Below, one piece after another: positions 40,823 through 49,994 of a DNA stretch of 64,000 nt; positions within the stretch are counted from its first letter, which is position 1; the number at the start of each line of letters is the position of its first letter. Where the stretch lies: contig NC_010545.1 of assembly GCF_000069945.1 (NCBI RefSeq), positions 868,001 through 932,000 on the forward strand, in the 5' to 3' direction. Source of the DNA: Corynebacterium urealyticum DSM 7109 (GTDB lineage: Bacteria > Actinomycetota > Actinomycetes > Mycobacteriales > Mycobacteriaceae). Under the pieces are notes generated by a model. That model was not told the origin of the DNA. It saw nothing but the letters and a program-made list of their open reading frames with translations, and made no database searches. The position numbers and the translations under genes are program-made.

Positions 40823-42258
40823 TGAACTAGCCCCCGAAAGTTGGACTGGTTTAATTCTAAGCGGTTAGGGGTTCAAGGGTCTGATTCCGATATTGCATCG
40901 GGGTCAGGCCCTTGAGTCGTTGTTGGATGCGTTCGTTGTTGTACCAGTCAATGTAGTCATCGATCGCGTGGTAGAACGCCTCCAGGCTGGTGAATGTTTC
41001 ACCGTGGTACATCTCCGTTTTCAGGTGCCCGAAGAAGTTTTCCATGACGGCATTGTCGTAGCAGTTGCCTTTCCTGGACATTGACTGCACACCACCGATG
41101 CTTTTGATCAGGTCACGCCAGCTGGAATGCTGGTATTGGAACCCTTGATCTGTGTGCACAAGCAAGCCTTGACCTGGTGATTGTTGCTCAATGGCATTGC
41201 GCAACGACTGCGATGTCAACGCCGTGCTCGGTGAAGTAGACACGCTGTACGACACGACCGAACGATCATAGAGATCCATGATCGGCGACAAGTAGACCTT
41301 GGTGCCAGCAACCCGAAACTCCGTAACATCACTTGCCCACACCCTGTTTTGTGCCTCCGGGGTGAAACATCGGTCGAGCACGTTGGTTGCGATGTGGCTG
41401 GCAGTGCCTTTGTACGAGTTGTACTTTTTCACCCTGACCTTGGACTTAAGCCCCAGCTGGTTCATGAGCTTGTAGACCAGCTTATGGTTGACCACCCAGC
41501 CCTGGTTACGAAGGTCGAGCAGTACCCGCCGGTAGCCGTAGCGGTGTTTGTTGCGCTGGAAACTGTCCCGGATCGCCTGCTTGAGCCCGGCATGTTTATC
41601 CGGTGGGGCGAGTCGTTTCTGGTGGTAGAAAAACGTTGACCGGGCAAGACCTGCCACAACCAGCAAGTCTTCTAAACGGTGGGCCGACTTGAGGATGACG
41701 ATAGCCTCGACCTTTAACCTCGTCGCTGGTTCCTCAAGTCCCGCAATTTTTTTTAGGTACGCGTTTTCCGCTTCCAGCCGCGCAACCTGGCGACGAAGCT
41801 GCTCCTCTTGTGTGAGGCGTTTCGGTGCAGCCGAACCTTTGGGCCTGCCCTTCGGCTTGGGGCGCAGCGCCTCGTCGCCGTCTTTGCGCCAGGCACGTAC
41901 CCAACCGGAGACAAGCTGGTCTGAAGATAGGCCGAATTCACGGGCAAGCTCCATCTTGGACTCCCCAGCGTTGAAGCGGTCAACGATCTCCTTCTTCACC
42001 TCGAAGGAATACTGCTGCTTGATTGGTTTCTCCACAAGACATAGCTTGCCATGCAGCGTGAATCGACGTTTAAGCCTTCGCACTGGATAACGAGGAACAC
42101 CAAGCCGATTTGCTGCCGCGGTGTAGCTCAGGCCCTGTTCAAACAATTCAACGAGCTGCTCACGCTGTCGCTGGTTTAGAGAACTTCGTGCTCTCAAAGA
42201 AATACTCCCCACTAGTTAGGAACTGATTTTCTCAGTCCAACTAATGGGGAGCAGTTCA
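40823..42258 (-). mobile_element. IS3-family insertion sequence (IS150-like)
   Basis: 1436 bp with imperfect terminal repeats starting TGAACT and sharing AGTTGGACTG (40823-40848 against 42258-42233, 20 of 26 matching). Flanked by 4-bp duplications ACAA (40819-40822 and 42259-42262), the size expected for the family. It carries one transposase gene read leftwards and lies between serA and the His-rich gene. Confidence 0.9.
40857..42212 (-). CDS. IS3-family transposase, OrfA and OrfB in one frame
   Basis: 451 residues. Two N-terminal helix-turn-helix domains (LVELFEQGLSYTAAANRLGV and FNAGESKMELAREFGLSS), a coiled coil (EEQLRRQVARLEAENAYLKK), then the DDE integrase core: ASDVTEFRV, LLVHTDQGFQYQ and NAVMENFFGHLKTE. 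Most IS3 elements join OrfA to OrfB by -1 frameshifting at an A-rich site. Here the frame is continuous, yet a run of eight A (41754-41747) lies exactly at that junction. GTG start at 42212; appears intact. Confidence 0.92.
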   Translation of the reverse strand: MGSISLRARSSLNQRQREQLVELFEQGLSYTAAANRLGVPRYPVRRLKRRFTLHGKLCLVEKPIKQQYSFEVKKEIVDRFNAGESKMELAREFGLSSDQLVSGWVRAWRKDGDEALRPKPKGRPKGSAAPKRLTQEEQLRRQVARLEAENAYLKKIAGLEEPATRLKVEAIVILKSAHRLEDLLVVAGLARSTFFYHQKRLAPPDKHAGLKQAIRDSFQRNKHRYGYRRVLLDLRNQGWVVNHKLVYKLMNQLGLKSKVRVKKYNSYKGTASHIATNVLDRCFTPEAQNRVWASDVTEFRVAGTKVYLSPIMDLYDRSVVSYSVSTSPSTALTSQSLRNAIEQQSPGQGLLVHTDQGFQYQHSSWRDLIKSIGGVQSMSRKGNCYDNAVMENFFGHLKTEMYHGETFTSLEAFYHAIDDYIDWYNNERIQQRLKGLTPMQYRNQTLEPLTA

Positions 42259-42262
42259 ACAA

Positions 42263-42314
42263 TCAATAAGGGGCTGTTTATTGTCAATAAGGGAGTAGGG
42301 GTTCCAATTGGAAC
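42263..42314 (+). promoter_or_regulatory. Upstream region of the His-rich gene: hairpin arm, TTATTGTCAATAA and palindrome
   Basis: Holds the right arm of the split hairpin (42263-42282), the palindrome TTATTGTCAATAA (42278-42290), and a perfect 14-bp palindrome GTTCCAATTGGAAC (42301-42314) 26 bases before the ATG. The TTGTCAATAAGGG string is shared with the CDF promoter. These may be operators of a metal regulator or, for the hairpin, the former serA terminator. Confidence 0.4.
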
Positions 42315-42339
42315 ACCCGATAGATGAAGGAGGACAGCC

Positions 42340-42639
42340 ATGGCGCTGGCGAAGCACGAAGTTCACGCAGATCACGAGCACCAGCACGGCCCGGGGTGCG
42401 GTCACGTTGCCGTTCCCCACGAGGACCACACGGACTATGTCCACGATGGTCACATCCACCGCGAGCTCGATGGCCAGTGGGTGGAGTGCGAGGCCGAGGA
42501 GCAGGTGGCTCACGAGGATCACGAGCACGAGCACGGTCCAAGCTGCGGGCACGTGGCTATTCCGCACGGCGACCACGTTGACTATGTCCACGATGGGCAT
42601 CGCCACGCATTCATCGACGGCAAGTGGGTGTGCTGCTAA
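42340..42639 (+). CDS. Small His-rich metal-binding protein, tandem repeat
   Basis: 99 residues made of two copies of HGPxCGHVAxPHxDHxDYVHDGHxH...DGxWVxC (about 15-49 and 60-99). About a quarter of residues are histidine and four are cysteine, so it very probably binds zinc, nickel or copper. Single-repeat relatives exist in many bacteria, sometimes mislabelled as zinc permease; there is no membrane segment here. AAGGAGG lies 6 bases before the ATG. Storage or buffering of zinc is an inference, helped by the motif shared with the CDF exporter promoter. Confidence 0.8.
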   Translation: MALAKHEVHADHEHQHGPGCGHVAVPHEDHTDYVHDGHIHRELDGQWVECEAEEQVAHEDHEHEHGPSCGHVAIPHGDHVDYVHDGHRHAFIDGKWVCC

Positions 42640-42657
42640 AGCGCATACGCAAAAGTG

Positions 42658-42694
42658 AGCAGGGCAGCGGTTTCACTGCCCTGCTTTTCTTTTT
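42658..42694 (+). terminator. Intrinsic terminator after the His-rich gene
   Basis: Perfect 10-bp stem AGCAGGGCAG/CTGCCCTGCT, 8-base loop, then TTTCTTTTT. Confidence 0.9.
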
Positions 42695-42753
42695 CCGGCG
42701 CCGAGTTCAGTTCGCTCGGTATTGAGCTGATGAGCCGTGACTTCTGTCAGGGC

Positions 42754-44406
42754 CTAGACCCAGTTGCGGACCTTCGCGAAGGCCTTGGGCCAGCGTTGGG
42801 AGGTGTTCTTCACCGCCCAGCGGTAGCCAAGGATCCCGATGGTGCCACTGATCAGGAGTTGTACCCCGATGCCAATGGCGGTGAGCCGGGTGGCATCCGC
42901 CCAGGATCCAGCATCGTGGAGGTCGATGATCAGCAGCGCTGCTCCGGGGATCAGCGGTATAAAGAGTCCAAGCAGGCCGACGATGGAGAGAATGAACGCG
43001 TTGCTGGACGTGCCGGAGCGGTTTTTCATCGGGCTCGTGCCCGGCGCGGCACTGGGGAAGGGGAAGCGCAGCGCGAAAGCCGGGCCAAGTCCCAGAGACT
43101 GCACCAGGGAACACGCAGCGAGCACGCTGATACCCACCCACAGCGGGCGGAAGTCCTCGATGGCCCCAAGGCTGATCACGACGACGAGAAAAATGGGGCC
43201 GATGACCGTCAGAGAAGCCAGCAGGCGGCCGGCGATAAGATCCTTCGGACGCACCCCGGAGACCATGTTCACCCAATTAGAGGGACCATCCAGGCCGAAG
43301 TCATTGCCATTGACCATCAGCACGCCCTGGGCGACGATGAAGGGCGCATACCACTGCACCCCCGTGCCTTGGAGTGCGCCGACGGCGAGGAACATCGCAC
43401 CGATGAGAATAAACACTATGGCCTGATAGGAGTAGCGCACATCGCGCCGCCAGTACCGCAGCGTGCGGGAATAGACCGCGCCGCGCGGGCCAGCTGAGGC
43501 CCATCGCAGCATGACCCCACCGGTGTGCTTCGTGGCTTGATCAGAACTACTGCGGATCGGGTGGGTTAGCTCGAAGCGCAGGGCGGTGCGCCAGAGCCAG
43601 AGGCAGCCAAGAATGGTCGCGGCGGCAATGAGGCCCTGGGCGATCGCCGCGCCGGCGTTGCCCGCGATGGCAGAGGCTGCGGCACCTGCCGCTGCGCCAA
43701 ACGGCGTCCAGCTAAAGACCGTGCCCAGTTCCAGCAGCTTATCCAGGTTCTGGATGCCGTTGGCGGTGAAGTTCATCCCCATGATGCCCACGAGAAAGAG
43801 GAAAGAAAAGACGTAACCCAGCCGCTCCGACCACACGCGGCTGGCCATCGCCGAGCTGAGCGAGCCTAGGGCCTCGCCCAGGAGTACGGCGACGATGCCC
43901 TGCGCGAGGCAGGCAATAACCCAGAGCGCGGAGAGCAGGCTGGACTGTGGGGGAGCGCTTGCCTGGATTCCGGCCACACCGAAGCCGGCCATGATCAGCG
44001 AGCAGGCGATGGATAGCAGGGCGCGGGACTGCAGGAGCGCCGCGCAGGTTAGGCCGGGGAAGAGCTGTCGCTCGGTGACCGGCAGTGTGGCAAACTTCTG
44101 CGGCGTCAGATGGTTCTCCGGGCTGGGCCACACGAACACAATCAGCAGGTAGATGAGCGCGCCAGTGCTCATGGTCAGCGGCAGCAGGCGCGCCTCATGC
44201 TCTTGCGTGAGCATTGCGTAGCTGAACGCGCCGAGCCCGATGGCACCGAGGAGCCCAAAGAAGGCCATGAAGACGGCGTTGAAAATCAGGACCCAGTCTT
44301 TCTTGAAGCTCCTGCGCCACATCGTCAGGTGGAGCCGGATCAGGTGCCTGGTCAGTGACTTTTTGGCACGCGCGGGGGCGGCCTGTTGGCTTGGGGCGAG
44401 GCTCAC
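42754..44406 (-). CDS. ABC exporter permease
   Basis: 550 residues with about 12 hydrophobic helices, resembling large ABC-2-type exporter permeases of Gram-positive bacteria. Begins at GTG 44406, overlapping the stop of the ATPase gene (GTGA). The region upstream in this frame overlaps the ATPase and is not coding for this protein. Substrate unknown. Confidence 0.75.
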   Translation of the reverse strand: MSLAPSQQAAPARAKKSLTRHLIRLHLTMWRRSFKKDWVLIFNAVFMAFFGLLGAIGLGAFSYAMLTQEHEARLLPLTMSTGALIYLLIVFVWPSPENHLTPQKFATLPVTERQLFPGLTCAALLQSRALLSIACSLIMAGFGVAGIQASAPPQSSLLSALWVIACLAQGIVAVLLGEALGSLSSAMASRVWSERLGYVFSFLFLVGIMGMNFTANGIQNLDKLLELGTVFSWTPFGAAAGAAASAIAGNAGAAIAQGLIAAATILGCLWLWRTALRFELTHPIRSSSDQATKHTGGVMLRWASAGPRGAVYSRTLRYWRRDVRYSYQAIVFILIGAMFLAVGALQGTGVQWYAPFIVAQGVLMVNGNDFGLDGPSNWVNMVSGVRPKDLIAGRLLASLTVIGPIFLVVVISLGAIEDFRPLWVGISVLAACSLVQSLGLGPAFALRFPFPSAAPGTSPMKNRSGTSSNAFILSIVGLLGLFIPLIPGAALLIIDLHDAGSWADATRLTAIGIGVQLLISGTIGILGYRWAVKNTSQRWPKAFAKVRNWV

Positions 44407-45257
44407 TGGGCGTCTCCTTGAGTACCGAGCCAGCTGAAGGAGCCCTGCGAAAGGCTGCGACCGCCCACGAGGGAGACGAAGACCTCGTTGAGGGGTTGAC
44501 CCTGGCGGACCTCGTCGATGGTGCCGGCGCGCAGCACCCGACCGTCGGCGATGATGGCCACGTGGTCGCACAGGCCTTCGACCAACTCCATGACGTGCGA
44601 ACTCATGACGACGGTGCCGCCGGCCGCGACGTAGCGGCGCAGGATGTCCCGAATGACCTGCCCGGAGACCGGGTCGACGGCCTCGAATGGCTCGTCCAGG
44701 ATCAGTACTTCTGGGCCGTGTAGCATGGCCCCGGCGAGCAGGATCTTCTTAGTCATGCCCGCGGAGAAGTCCACGATGTACCTACCCTCTGCGCCGGTGA
44801 GGTCCATCGCCTCCAGGAGCTCCTCGGTGCGCTGCTCGATGACCTGCGGGTCCATTCCGCGCAGGTGGCCCAAGTAGTCGAGGTATTCCCGGGCGGTGAG
44901 CCGGTCGAAGATGGGCAGCCCATCCGCCAACAGCCCGAAGCGCTGCTTCGATGCCATGACCTGCTCGGCAGAGGCGTGATCCCACATCGGGATGCCGCAG
45001 ATCCAGGCGTTGCCGCTGGTGGGCTCCAGCAGCCCGGTCGCGATGGTCAGTGCGGTGGTCTTTCCGGCACCGTTGGGTCCGACGACGCCGTACATGCTGC
45101 CCCGGGGGATGCGAAGGTTGAGGTTATCGACGGCGCGGGTGTCGCCGAAGCTTTTGCTCAGTCCGCTCATCGTCAGGGCGGTGGACTCCACCCCGTCGGC
45201 GTGGTGGTTATCAGCAGAACCGCCCGGGTAGGGGCGGATGTTATGGAGGTCGCTCAT
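44403..45257 (-). CDS. ABC exporter ATP-binding protein
   Basis: 284 residues. Walker A VVGPNGAGKTTALTIA (about 60), signature DFSAGMTKKILLAGA, a variant with SAGM in place of SGGQ as seen in some export ATPases, Walker B VLILDEPFEAVDP and switch His in MSSHVMELVE. Forms a two-gene export system with the downstream permease. TAGCTT lies 6 bases before the ATG, so the mRNA is probably leaderless. The transported molecule cannot be told. Confidence 0.88.
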   Translation of the reverse strand: MSDLHNIRPYPGGSADNHHADGVESTALTMSGLSKSFGDTRAVDNLNLRIPRGSMYGVVGPNGAGKTTALTIATGLLEPTSGNAWICGIPMWDHASAEQVMASKQRFGLLADGLPIFDRLTAREYLDYLGHLRGMDPQVIEQRTEELLEAMDLTGAEGRYIVDFSAGMTKKILLAGAMLHGPEVLILDEPFEAVDPVSGQVIRDILRRYVAAGGTVVMSSHVMELVEGLCDHVAIIADGRVLRAGTIDEVRQGQPLNEVFVSLVGGRSLSQGSFSWLGTQGDAQ

Positions 45258-45397
45258 GCCCTCAAGCTAACAAAACTGCGCCGCGTCTCCGGGGCGGGGG
45301 AGCGAATTTCCGCCCCAACGATAGAGATTCTTTTAGCCCTAAGCTGTGAGGTGATACACTCTCAATGTCCAAATGGTGAGATGAAGGGGTTCATTCT

Positions 45398-46417
45398 ATG
45401 AAACTCGCGGTTATTGATGGTGACGGTATTGGCGTTGAGGTCACCGCGGAGGCTTTGAAGGTCCTCAAGGCGGTGCGCGACGACGTCGAAACGACGGAAT
45501 ACGACCTCGGCGCCCGGCGCTACCTGCGTAATGGCGAGACGTTGACCGACGCTGACCTGGAAAGCCTCAAGCAGCACGACGCGATCCTGCTGGGCGCAAT
45601 CGGCGACCCGCGCACCGTCCCGGCCGGCGTGCTGGAGCGCGGCCTTCTGCTGCCACTGCGCTTCAAGCTCGACCACGCGGTCAACCTGCGCCCCTCCAAG
45701 CTCTACCCGGGGGCGAGCTCCCCGCTGAAGAATGCCGGCGAGATCGACTTCGTGGTCGTCCGCGAAGGTACCGAGGGGCTCTACTGCGGCAACGGCGGCA
45801 CCCTGCGCGAAGGCACCGACCACGAGGTTGCCAGCGAGGTCAGCCAGAACACCTGGTTCGGCGTCGAGCGCGTCGTCCGCGACGCCTTCCGCCGCGCCCA
45901 GGAGCGCCGCAAGAAGTTGACCTGGGTCCACAAGACCAATGTTCTCGTCAATGCCGGTGGCCTGTGGCAGCGTGCCATCGAGACGATCGGGAAGGAATTC
46001 CCGGACGTCGAGGTGGACTACAACCACATCGATGCCGCGACCATCTACATGGTCACCGACCCATCCCGCTACGACGTCATCGTCACCGATAACCTCTTCG
46101 GCGACATCCTGACCGACCTGGCGGGTGCGGTGACCGGCGGCATTGGCCTGGCCGCCTCAGGCAATATCGACCCGACCCACAACAACCCTTCCATGTTCGA
46201 GCCCGTGCACGGTTCGGCCCCGGACATTGCCGGGCAGGGGATTGCTGATCCGTGTGCCGCGATCCTCTCCGTGGCCTTGATGCTGCGCCACCTGGGTGAT
46301 GAGGCCAACGCCGAAAAGATCGAGAAGGCCGTGCTGGACGAGGCCGCTGGTCGGGATGGTTCCCCGATCCGCACTACCGAGGTCGGCGACCGTATCGCCG
46401 CTGCGGTCCAGGCTTAG
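45398..46417 (+). CDS. leuB: 3-isopropylmalate dehydrogenase
   Basis: NAD-dependent oxidative decarboxylation in leucine synthesis. 339 residues with [16 protein letters not shown] at the N-terminus, the substrate/metal residues in [16 protein letters not shown] and the C-terminal [21 protein letters not shown] precedes the ATG. The promoter has TACACT (45355-45360) and a TCCA-AA-TGG element just after it (45367-45375), comparable to the candidate LtbR element at leuC. Confidence 0.97.
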   Translation: MKLAVIDGDGIGVEVTAEALKVLKAVRDDVETTEYDLGARRYLRNGETLTDADLESLKQHDAILLGAIGDPRTVPAGVLERGLLLPLRFKLDHAVNLRPSKLYPGASSPLKNAGEIDFVVVREGTEGLYCGNGGTLREGTDHEVASEVSQNTWFGVERVVRDAFRRAQERRKKLTWVHKTNVLVNAGGLWQRAIETIGKEFPDVEVDYNHIDAATIYMVTDPSRYDVIVTDNLFGDILTDLAGAVTGGIGLAASGNIDPTHNNPSMFEPVHGSAPDIAGQGIADPCAAILSVALMLRHLGDEANAEKIEKAVLDEAAGRDGSPIRTTEVGDRIAAAVQA

Positions 46418-46442
46418 CCCTACGCTGGGTCCAGCTGCTCCC

Positions 46443-46474
46443 GCCCGGGCTTTCCGCGTGGAAAGCCCGGGCTT
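46443..46474 (+). terminator. Hairpin after leuB
   Basis: Perfect 13-bp stem GCCCGGGCTTTCC/GGAAAGCCCGGGC with a 4-base loop; short T stretch only. Confidence 0.65.
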
Positions 46475-46556
46475 AGTCATGTCTTGGGGAACGTCAGCCA
46501 GGAGCACTTCGGTGGTTTGGCTCCCAAACCTAGGGCCGAATGGGTAGGTTGAGGCC

Positions 46557-48419
46557 ATGAATGCGCCAGTCAGCGTCGAAGTCGAGGAGATCCGAAGCTT
46601 CCTCGCAGCCCACGAACCCTTCTCCCGGCTGCCCGAATCCGCTCTGAACTCGCTCACCGCGGGAACTCAGATTGGCTACGCCCGCAAAGGCGAGGTCCTG
46701 ATCCGCCACGGGGAGGTCAACGACGAACTCGGCGTGATTCGCTCCGGGGCGGTGGACGTCATCGACGAGGACGGCATTCTCCTCGACCGCCGAGACGCCG
46801 GGCAGACCTTCGGCTATTCCACGCTCGTCGGCGAGCCTGAATCCCAGTATCAGATGGAGGCGGTGGAGGACAGCCTCATCATCTACATCTCACGGGAGAC
46901 CTTCGCCCCGCTCGCGGAGGAATTCGCGGACTTTTTGCGCTACTTCTCCAGCCTGTCCGAGCGCATCCGGCTCGCCGCGGACCAGACCCGCAGCAACACC
47001 AGCTCTGAGGTGCTCCGCACCCCGCTGGGGGCTTTTGCCATCACCGACCCCGCCGCGACAAGCTCACAGACCACACTGCGGGACGCCGCGATCCGCATGG
47101 GCGAGTTCAACGTCAGCTCGCTTCTGGTCATCGACGACCGCGAGCTGCGCGGCATCATCACCGACCGAGACATGCGCCGCTCCGTCGCCGCGGAGATCAG
47201 CGGGGACTCGCCGGTTTCCGAAGCCATGACCGCTAATCCCATCTCCCTGGGGCCAGACGCGCTCGTATTCGAAGCCATGCTGCTCATGGCGGAGCGCGGG
47301 ATCCACCACATCCCGGTCGTCGACGACGGCAGGGTCGCGGGCATCATCGCCGCGGCCGACATTATGCGCCTCATGCAATCCGACCCGCTTTACCTTTCCG
47401 GCCAGCTCGCGCGCCAGAGCACGCCAGAGGAGCTGGCCGAGACCTATCGCTCCGCCAAATCCGTGGCCATCCGCTTCTTGGAGCGTGGGGCGAGCTCCGA
47501 GGAAGCCCAGCGGCTGCTCACCGTGTCCACCGACGCACTGACCAGACGGCTGCTCACGCTCGCTGAAGAGAAACTGGGGCCAGCCCCCGTGCCTTTCGCC
47601 TTTGCCGTCCTGGGCTCCCAGGGGCGCCGCGAGATGGGGACAGCCAGCGATCAAGACAACGCACTGGTTATCTCTGACGAGTACCAGCCCGAGGAACACG
47701 GCGAGTACTTCCGACGCCTCGGTGAGTTCGTCTGCCAGGGCCTGGCCACCGCCGGGCAGTCGCTGTGTCCCGGCGACATGATGGCCTCCAACCCGCAGTG
47801 GCGGATGACGGTCAGCCAATGGCGGGCGACCTTCCACCACTGGATTACCGCCCCCGAGCCCGAGGCCCTGCTGCACGCACAGACCTTCTTCGACATGCGA
47901 GCGGTCGGGGGTGGGGAGGAGATGGTCGACGAGATCCATGCCTACGCGACTGCTGCGGCCAAGCAAGCGCCCCGGCTGCACGCGCACCTCGCCGCGCTCG
48001 CGGTGCGTCGGGAACCCCCGCTCGGGGTCTTCCGTGGCCTGATCCTGGGACGCCGTGGCGAGCACGCGCATACCCTGGACATCAAGAAAGGCGGGCTGGC
48101 GGCCGTCGTGCAGATCGCACGCCTGCACGCGATTCTGAGCGGCAGTCACGAGCTTTCAACGCGGTCCCGGCTCGCCGCCGCGGCGGGGGAGTCGCTCAGC
48201 CGGTCGGCCGCGGCCGACCTTACCGATGCCTTCGATTTCCTGTCTTCCATCAGCCTTCACCACCAGGCGAAGCAGGACGCGGCAGGGGAGGCGCCGGACT
48301 ACCGGGTCGACCCGGGGGAGCTAAAGAAGATGGAACGAGAGCACCTGCGGGATGCCTTCCAGATCATCAAGAAGGCCCAATCGGGGCTCTCGGTGCGTTT
48401 CCCCGTGCGCAGCGTGTAG
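46557..48419 (+). CDS. cNMP-binding/CBS/DUF294 nucleotidyltransferase protein
   Basis: 620 residues in four parts: a cyclic-nucleotide-binding-like domain (about 12-130), a CBS pair (about 160-285, with DRDMRR and HHIPVVDDGRVAGII), a nucleotidyltransferase domain with GSQGRREMGTASDQDNALV (about 350-370) and a C-terminal helical DUF294 domain. The architecture suggests a ligand-gated enzyme that adds a nucleotide to a protein or small molecule, as GlnD does; no substrate is known. TAGGTT lies 6 bases before the ATG. A DEDDh exonuclease follows after 37 bp. Confidence 0.82.
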   Translation: MNAPVSVEVEEIRSFLAAHEPFSRLPESALNSLTAGTQIGYARKGEVLIRHGEVNDELGVIRSGAVDVIDEDGILLDRRDAGQTFGYSTLVGEPESQYQMEAVEDSLIIYISRETFAPLAEEFADFLRYFSSLSERIRLAADQTRSNTSSEVLRTPLGAFAITDPAATSSQTTLRDAAIRMGEFNVSSLLVIDDRELRGIITDRDMRRSVAAEISGDSPVSEAMTANPISLGPDALVFEAMLLMAERGIHHIPVVDDGRVAGIIAAADIMRLMQSDPLYLSGQLARQSTPEELAETYRSAKSVAIRFLERGASSEEAQRLLTVSTDALTRRLLTLAEEKLGPAPVPFAFAVLGSQGRREMGTASDQDNALVISDEYQPEEHGEYFRRLGEFVCQGLATAGQSLCPGDMMASNPQWRMTVSQWRATFHHWITAPEPEALLHAQTFFDMRAVGGGEEMVDEIHAYATAAAKQAPRLHAHLAALAVRREPPLGVFRGLILGRRGEHAHTLDIKKGGLAAVVQIARLHAILSGSHELSTRSRLAAAAGESLSRSAAADLTDAFDFLSSISLHHQAKQDAAGEAPDYRVDPGELKKMEREHLRDAFQIIKKAQSGLSVRFPVRSV

Positions 48420-48456
48420 TGCAGCAACGAGCGAGAGGATTATTAAAGGAGCAGCG

Positions 48457-49176
48457 ATGGCGAAGTGGTGGCAAGCTCCCTGGCTGGGGACCTCCTGGCG
48501 GACCCGCAAGGCGACGGGCGCCCTGGCGGAGTACTACGACGTTCCCCGCGCCAAGGAGGACCAGCCCATCGGAGAGGCCCAGCTGCTCGCCGTGGACGTC
48601 GAAACCACGGGCCTTGATCCGAAGAAGGATCTCATTCTCTCCATCGGTTGGGTGCCCATGACTGGCGGACGCATCTTTCCAGCCGAAGCGGACTACGCGG
48701 TGATTCATCACGAGCCCGAGGTTGTGGAGCGCGTGCCCGCCGGTATGGAATCGGCAAAGATTCATGGCATCACCCACACAGACATTGAGGCAGGGGAGCC
48801 CCTGCGCGACGTGTTGAGCAGGCTGCTGTTGGCGCTACGGGGCCGGGCGATGGTCGTACACTTTTCGCCCATCGAGACCCAGTTCTTAGGTCAAGCGTGC
48901 CGGCAACATTTCGGCTCAGGCCTTTCCGTGTCGGTCATCGACACCTTCGCCATCGAACGCCGGTATTTTGAGCGCATGGCGACCTACCCCCGGGGTGAGG
49001 ACCTGCGGCTGCCTCGCGTGCGGGAACGCTACGGGCTGCCGCACTACGGTTCCCATAACGCGCTCAGCGATGCGCTGGCTTGTGGGGAGCTGCTGCTCGC
49101 GATGCTGAAATACGAAAGAAATAATCTTTCGATAACAAGTACCCTAAGCGACATCATCGAACGCACAGCCAGGTAG
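48457..49176 (+). CDS. DEDDh exonuclease paired with the CBS/DUF294 gene
   Basis: 239 residues: AVDVETTGLDPKKD (Exo I, about 44), HGITHTDIEAG, VVHFSPIETQFL (Exo II) and GSHNALSDALACGELLLAML (Exo III). In Exo II the usual Asp is replaced by Glu (PIETQF), a possible change in metal binding. ATG 48457 follows AAAGGAGC. The gene is close behind the nucleotidyltransferase gene and probably in one transcript. It is a different subfamily from the exonuclease at 4100. Confidence 0.82.
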   Translation: MAKWWQAPWLGTSWRTRKATGALAEYYDVPRAKEDQPIGEAQLLAVDVETTGLDPKKDLILSIGWVPMTGGRIFPAEADYAVIHHEPEVVERVPAGMESAKIHGITHTDIEAGEPLRDVLSRLLLALRGRAMVVHFSPIETQFLGQACRQHFGSGLSVSVIDTFAIERRYFERMATYPRGEDLRLPRVRERYGLPHYGSHNALSDALACGELLLAMLKYERNNLSITSTLSDIIERTAR

Positions 49177-49187
49177 GGTTGGTACCT

Positions 49188-49994
49188 ATGCGTATCGCCC
49201 GAATTGCTCACCCAGAAGGAATGACATTCGCGGTGCTTGAGGGTGGCCAGCCGGACGGCACCGGCGCCACCTGCCGCGAAATCGCTAATCACCCATTCGG
49301 CGAGCCGGAGTTCACCGGCAAGTCGTGGCCGATCGAGGAGGTTCGGCTGCTCGCGCCGATCCTTCCCAGCAAGATCGTTGCCGTGGGTCGCAACTATGCC
49401 GACCACGTCAAGGAGGTCTTCAAGCAGGGCGCGGAGCACCTCCCACCGACCATCTTCCTGAAGCCCCCGACAGCCGTCGTCGGTCCCGAAGCCCCGATCC
49501 GCATCCCGGAGTGGGCCACCCGTGTGGAGTTCGAGGGAGAGCTCGCCATCGTCATCGGGCGACCATGCAAGGACGTCAACCGCAACAACTGGAAGGACGT
49601 CGTCCTGGGCTTCACCATCGTCAACGACGTCAGCTCCCGCGACCTGCAGTTCGCCGACGGCCAGTGGTCTCGGGCCAAGGGCCTGGACAGCTTCTGCCCG
49701 CTGGGCCCGTGGATCGAGACGAACGTCGACGGCATCGACATCGACAGCCTGCCCATCAAGGCGCACCTGACCCACGACGGGAAGACCGAGACCAAGCAGG
49801 ACTCGAACTCTAACCAGATGATCAAGGACATTCCGGAGATCGTCGAGTGGGTATCCTCCGCGTTCACCCTGCTCCCGGGCGATGTGATCTGCACGGGTTC
49901 CCCGGCCGGTACCGCGGAGATGGTGCCGGGTGACCGCATTGCGGTGGAAATCCCGGGCCTGGGAACGCTGGCCAACCCGGTTCAGGCGTACTAA
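49188..49994 (+). CDS. Fumarylacetoacetate hydrolase family protein
   Basis: 268 residues of the FAH superfamily, which cleave or decarboxylate 2-oxo acids using Mg2+. Metal ligands are visible in EFEGELAIVIG (acidic pair, about 112) and DVSSRDLQFADGQWSRAKGLDSFCPLG. The exact reaction is unknown; acylpyruvate hydrolase or oxaloacetate decarboxylase would be typical. TAGGGT (49174-49179) overlaps the previous stop codon and lies 8 bases before the ATG. Adjacency to gltX occurs in mycobacteria too, though here two genes intervene. Confidence 0.85.
   Translation: MRIARIAHPEGMTFAVLEGGQPDGTGATCREIANHPFGEPEFTGKSWPIEEVRLLAPILPSKIVAVGRNYADHVKEVFKQGAEHLPPTIFLKPPTAVVGPEAPIRIPEWATRVEFEGELAIVIGRPCKDVNRNNWKDVVLGFTIVNDVSSRDLQFADGQWSRAKGLDSFCPLGPWIETNVDGIDIDSLPIKAHLTHDGKTETKQDSNSNQMIKDIPEIVEWVSSAFTLLPGDVICTGSPAGTAEMVPGDRIAVEIPGLGTLANPVQAY

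Noticed and set aside
42754..44571. A 605-residue start for the ABC permease
   Set aside because: The extra 55 codons overlap the ATPase gene and are Arg-rich shadow sequence; GTG 44406 gives the typical 4-base overlap.
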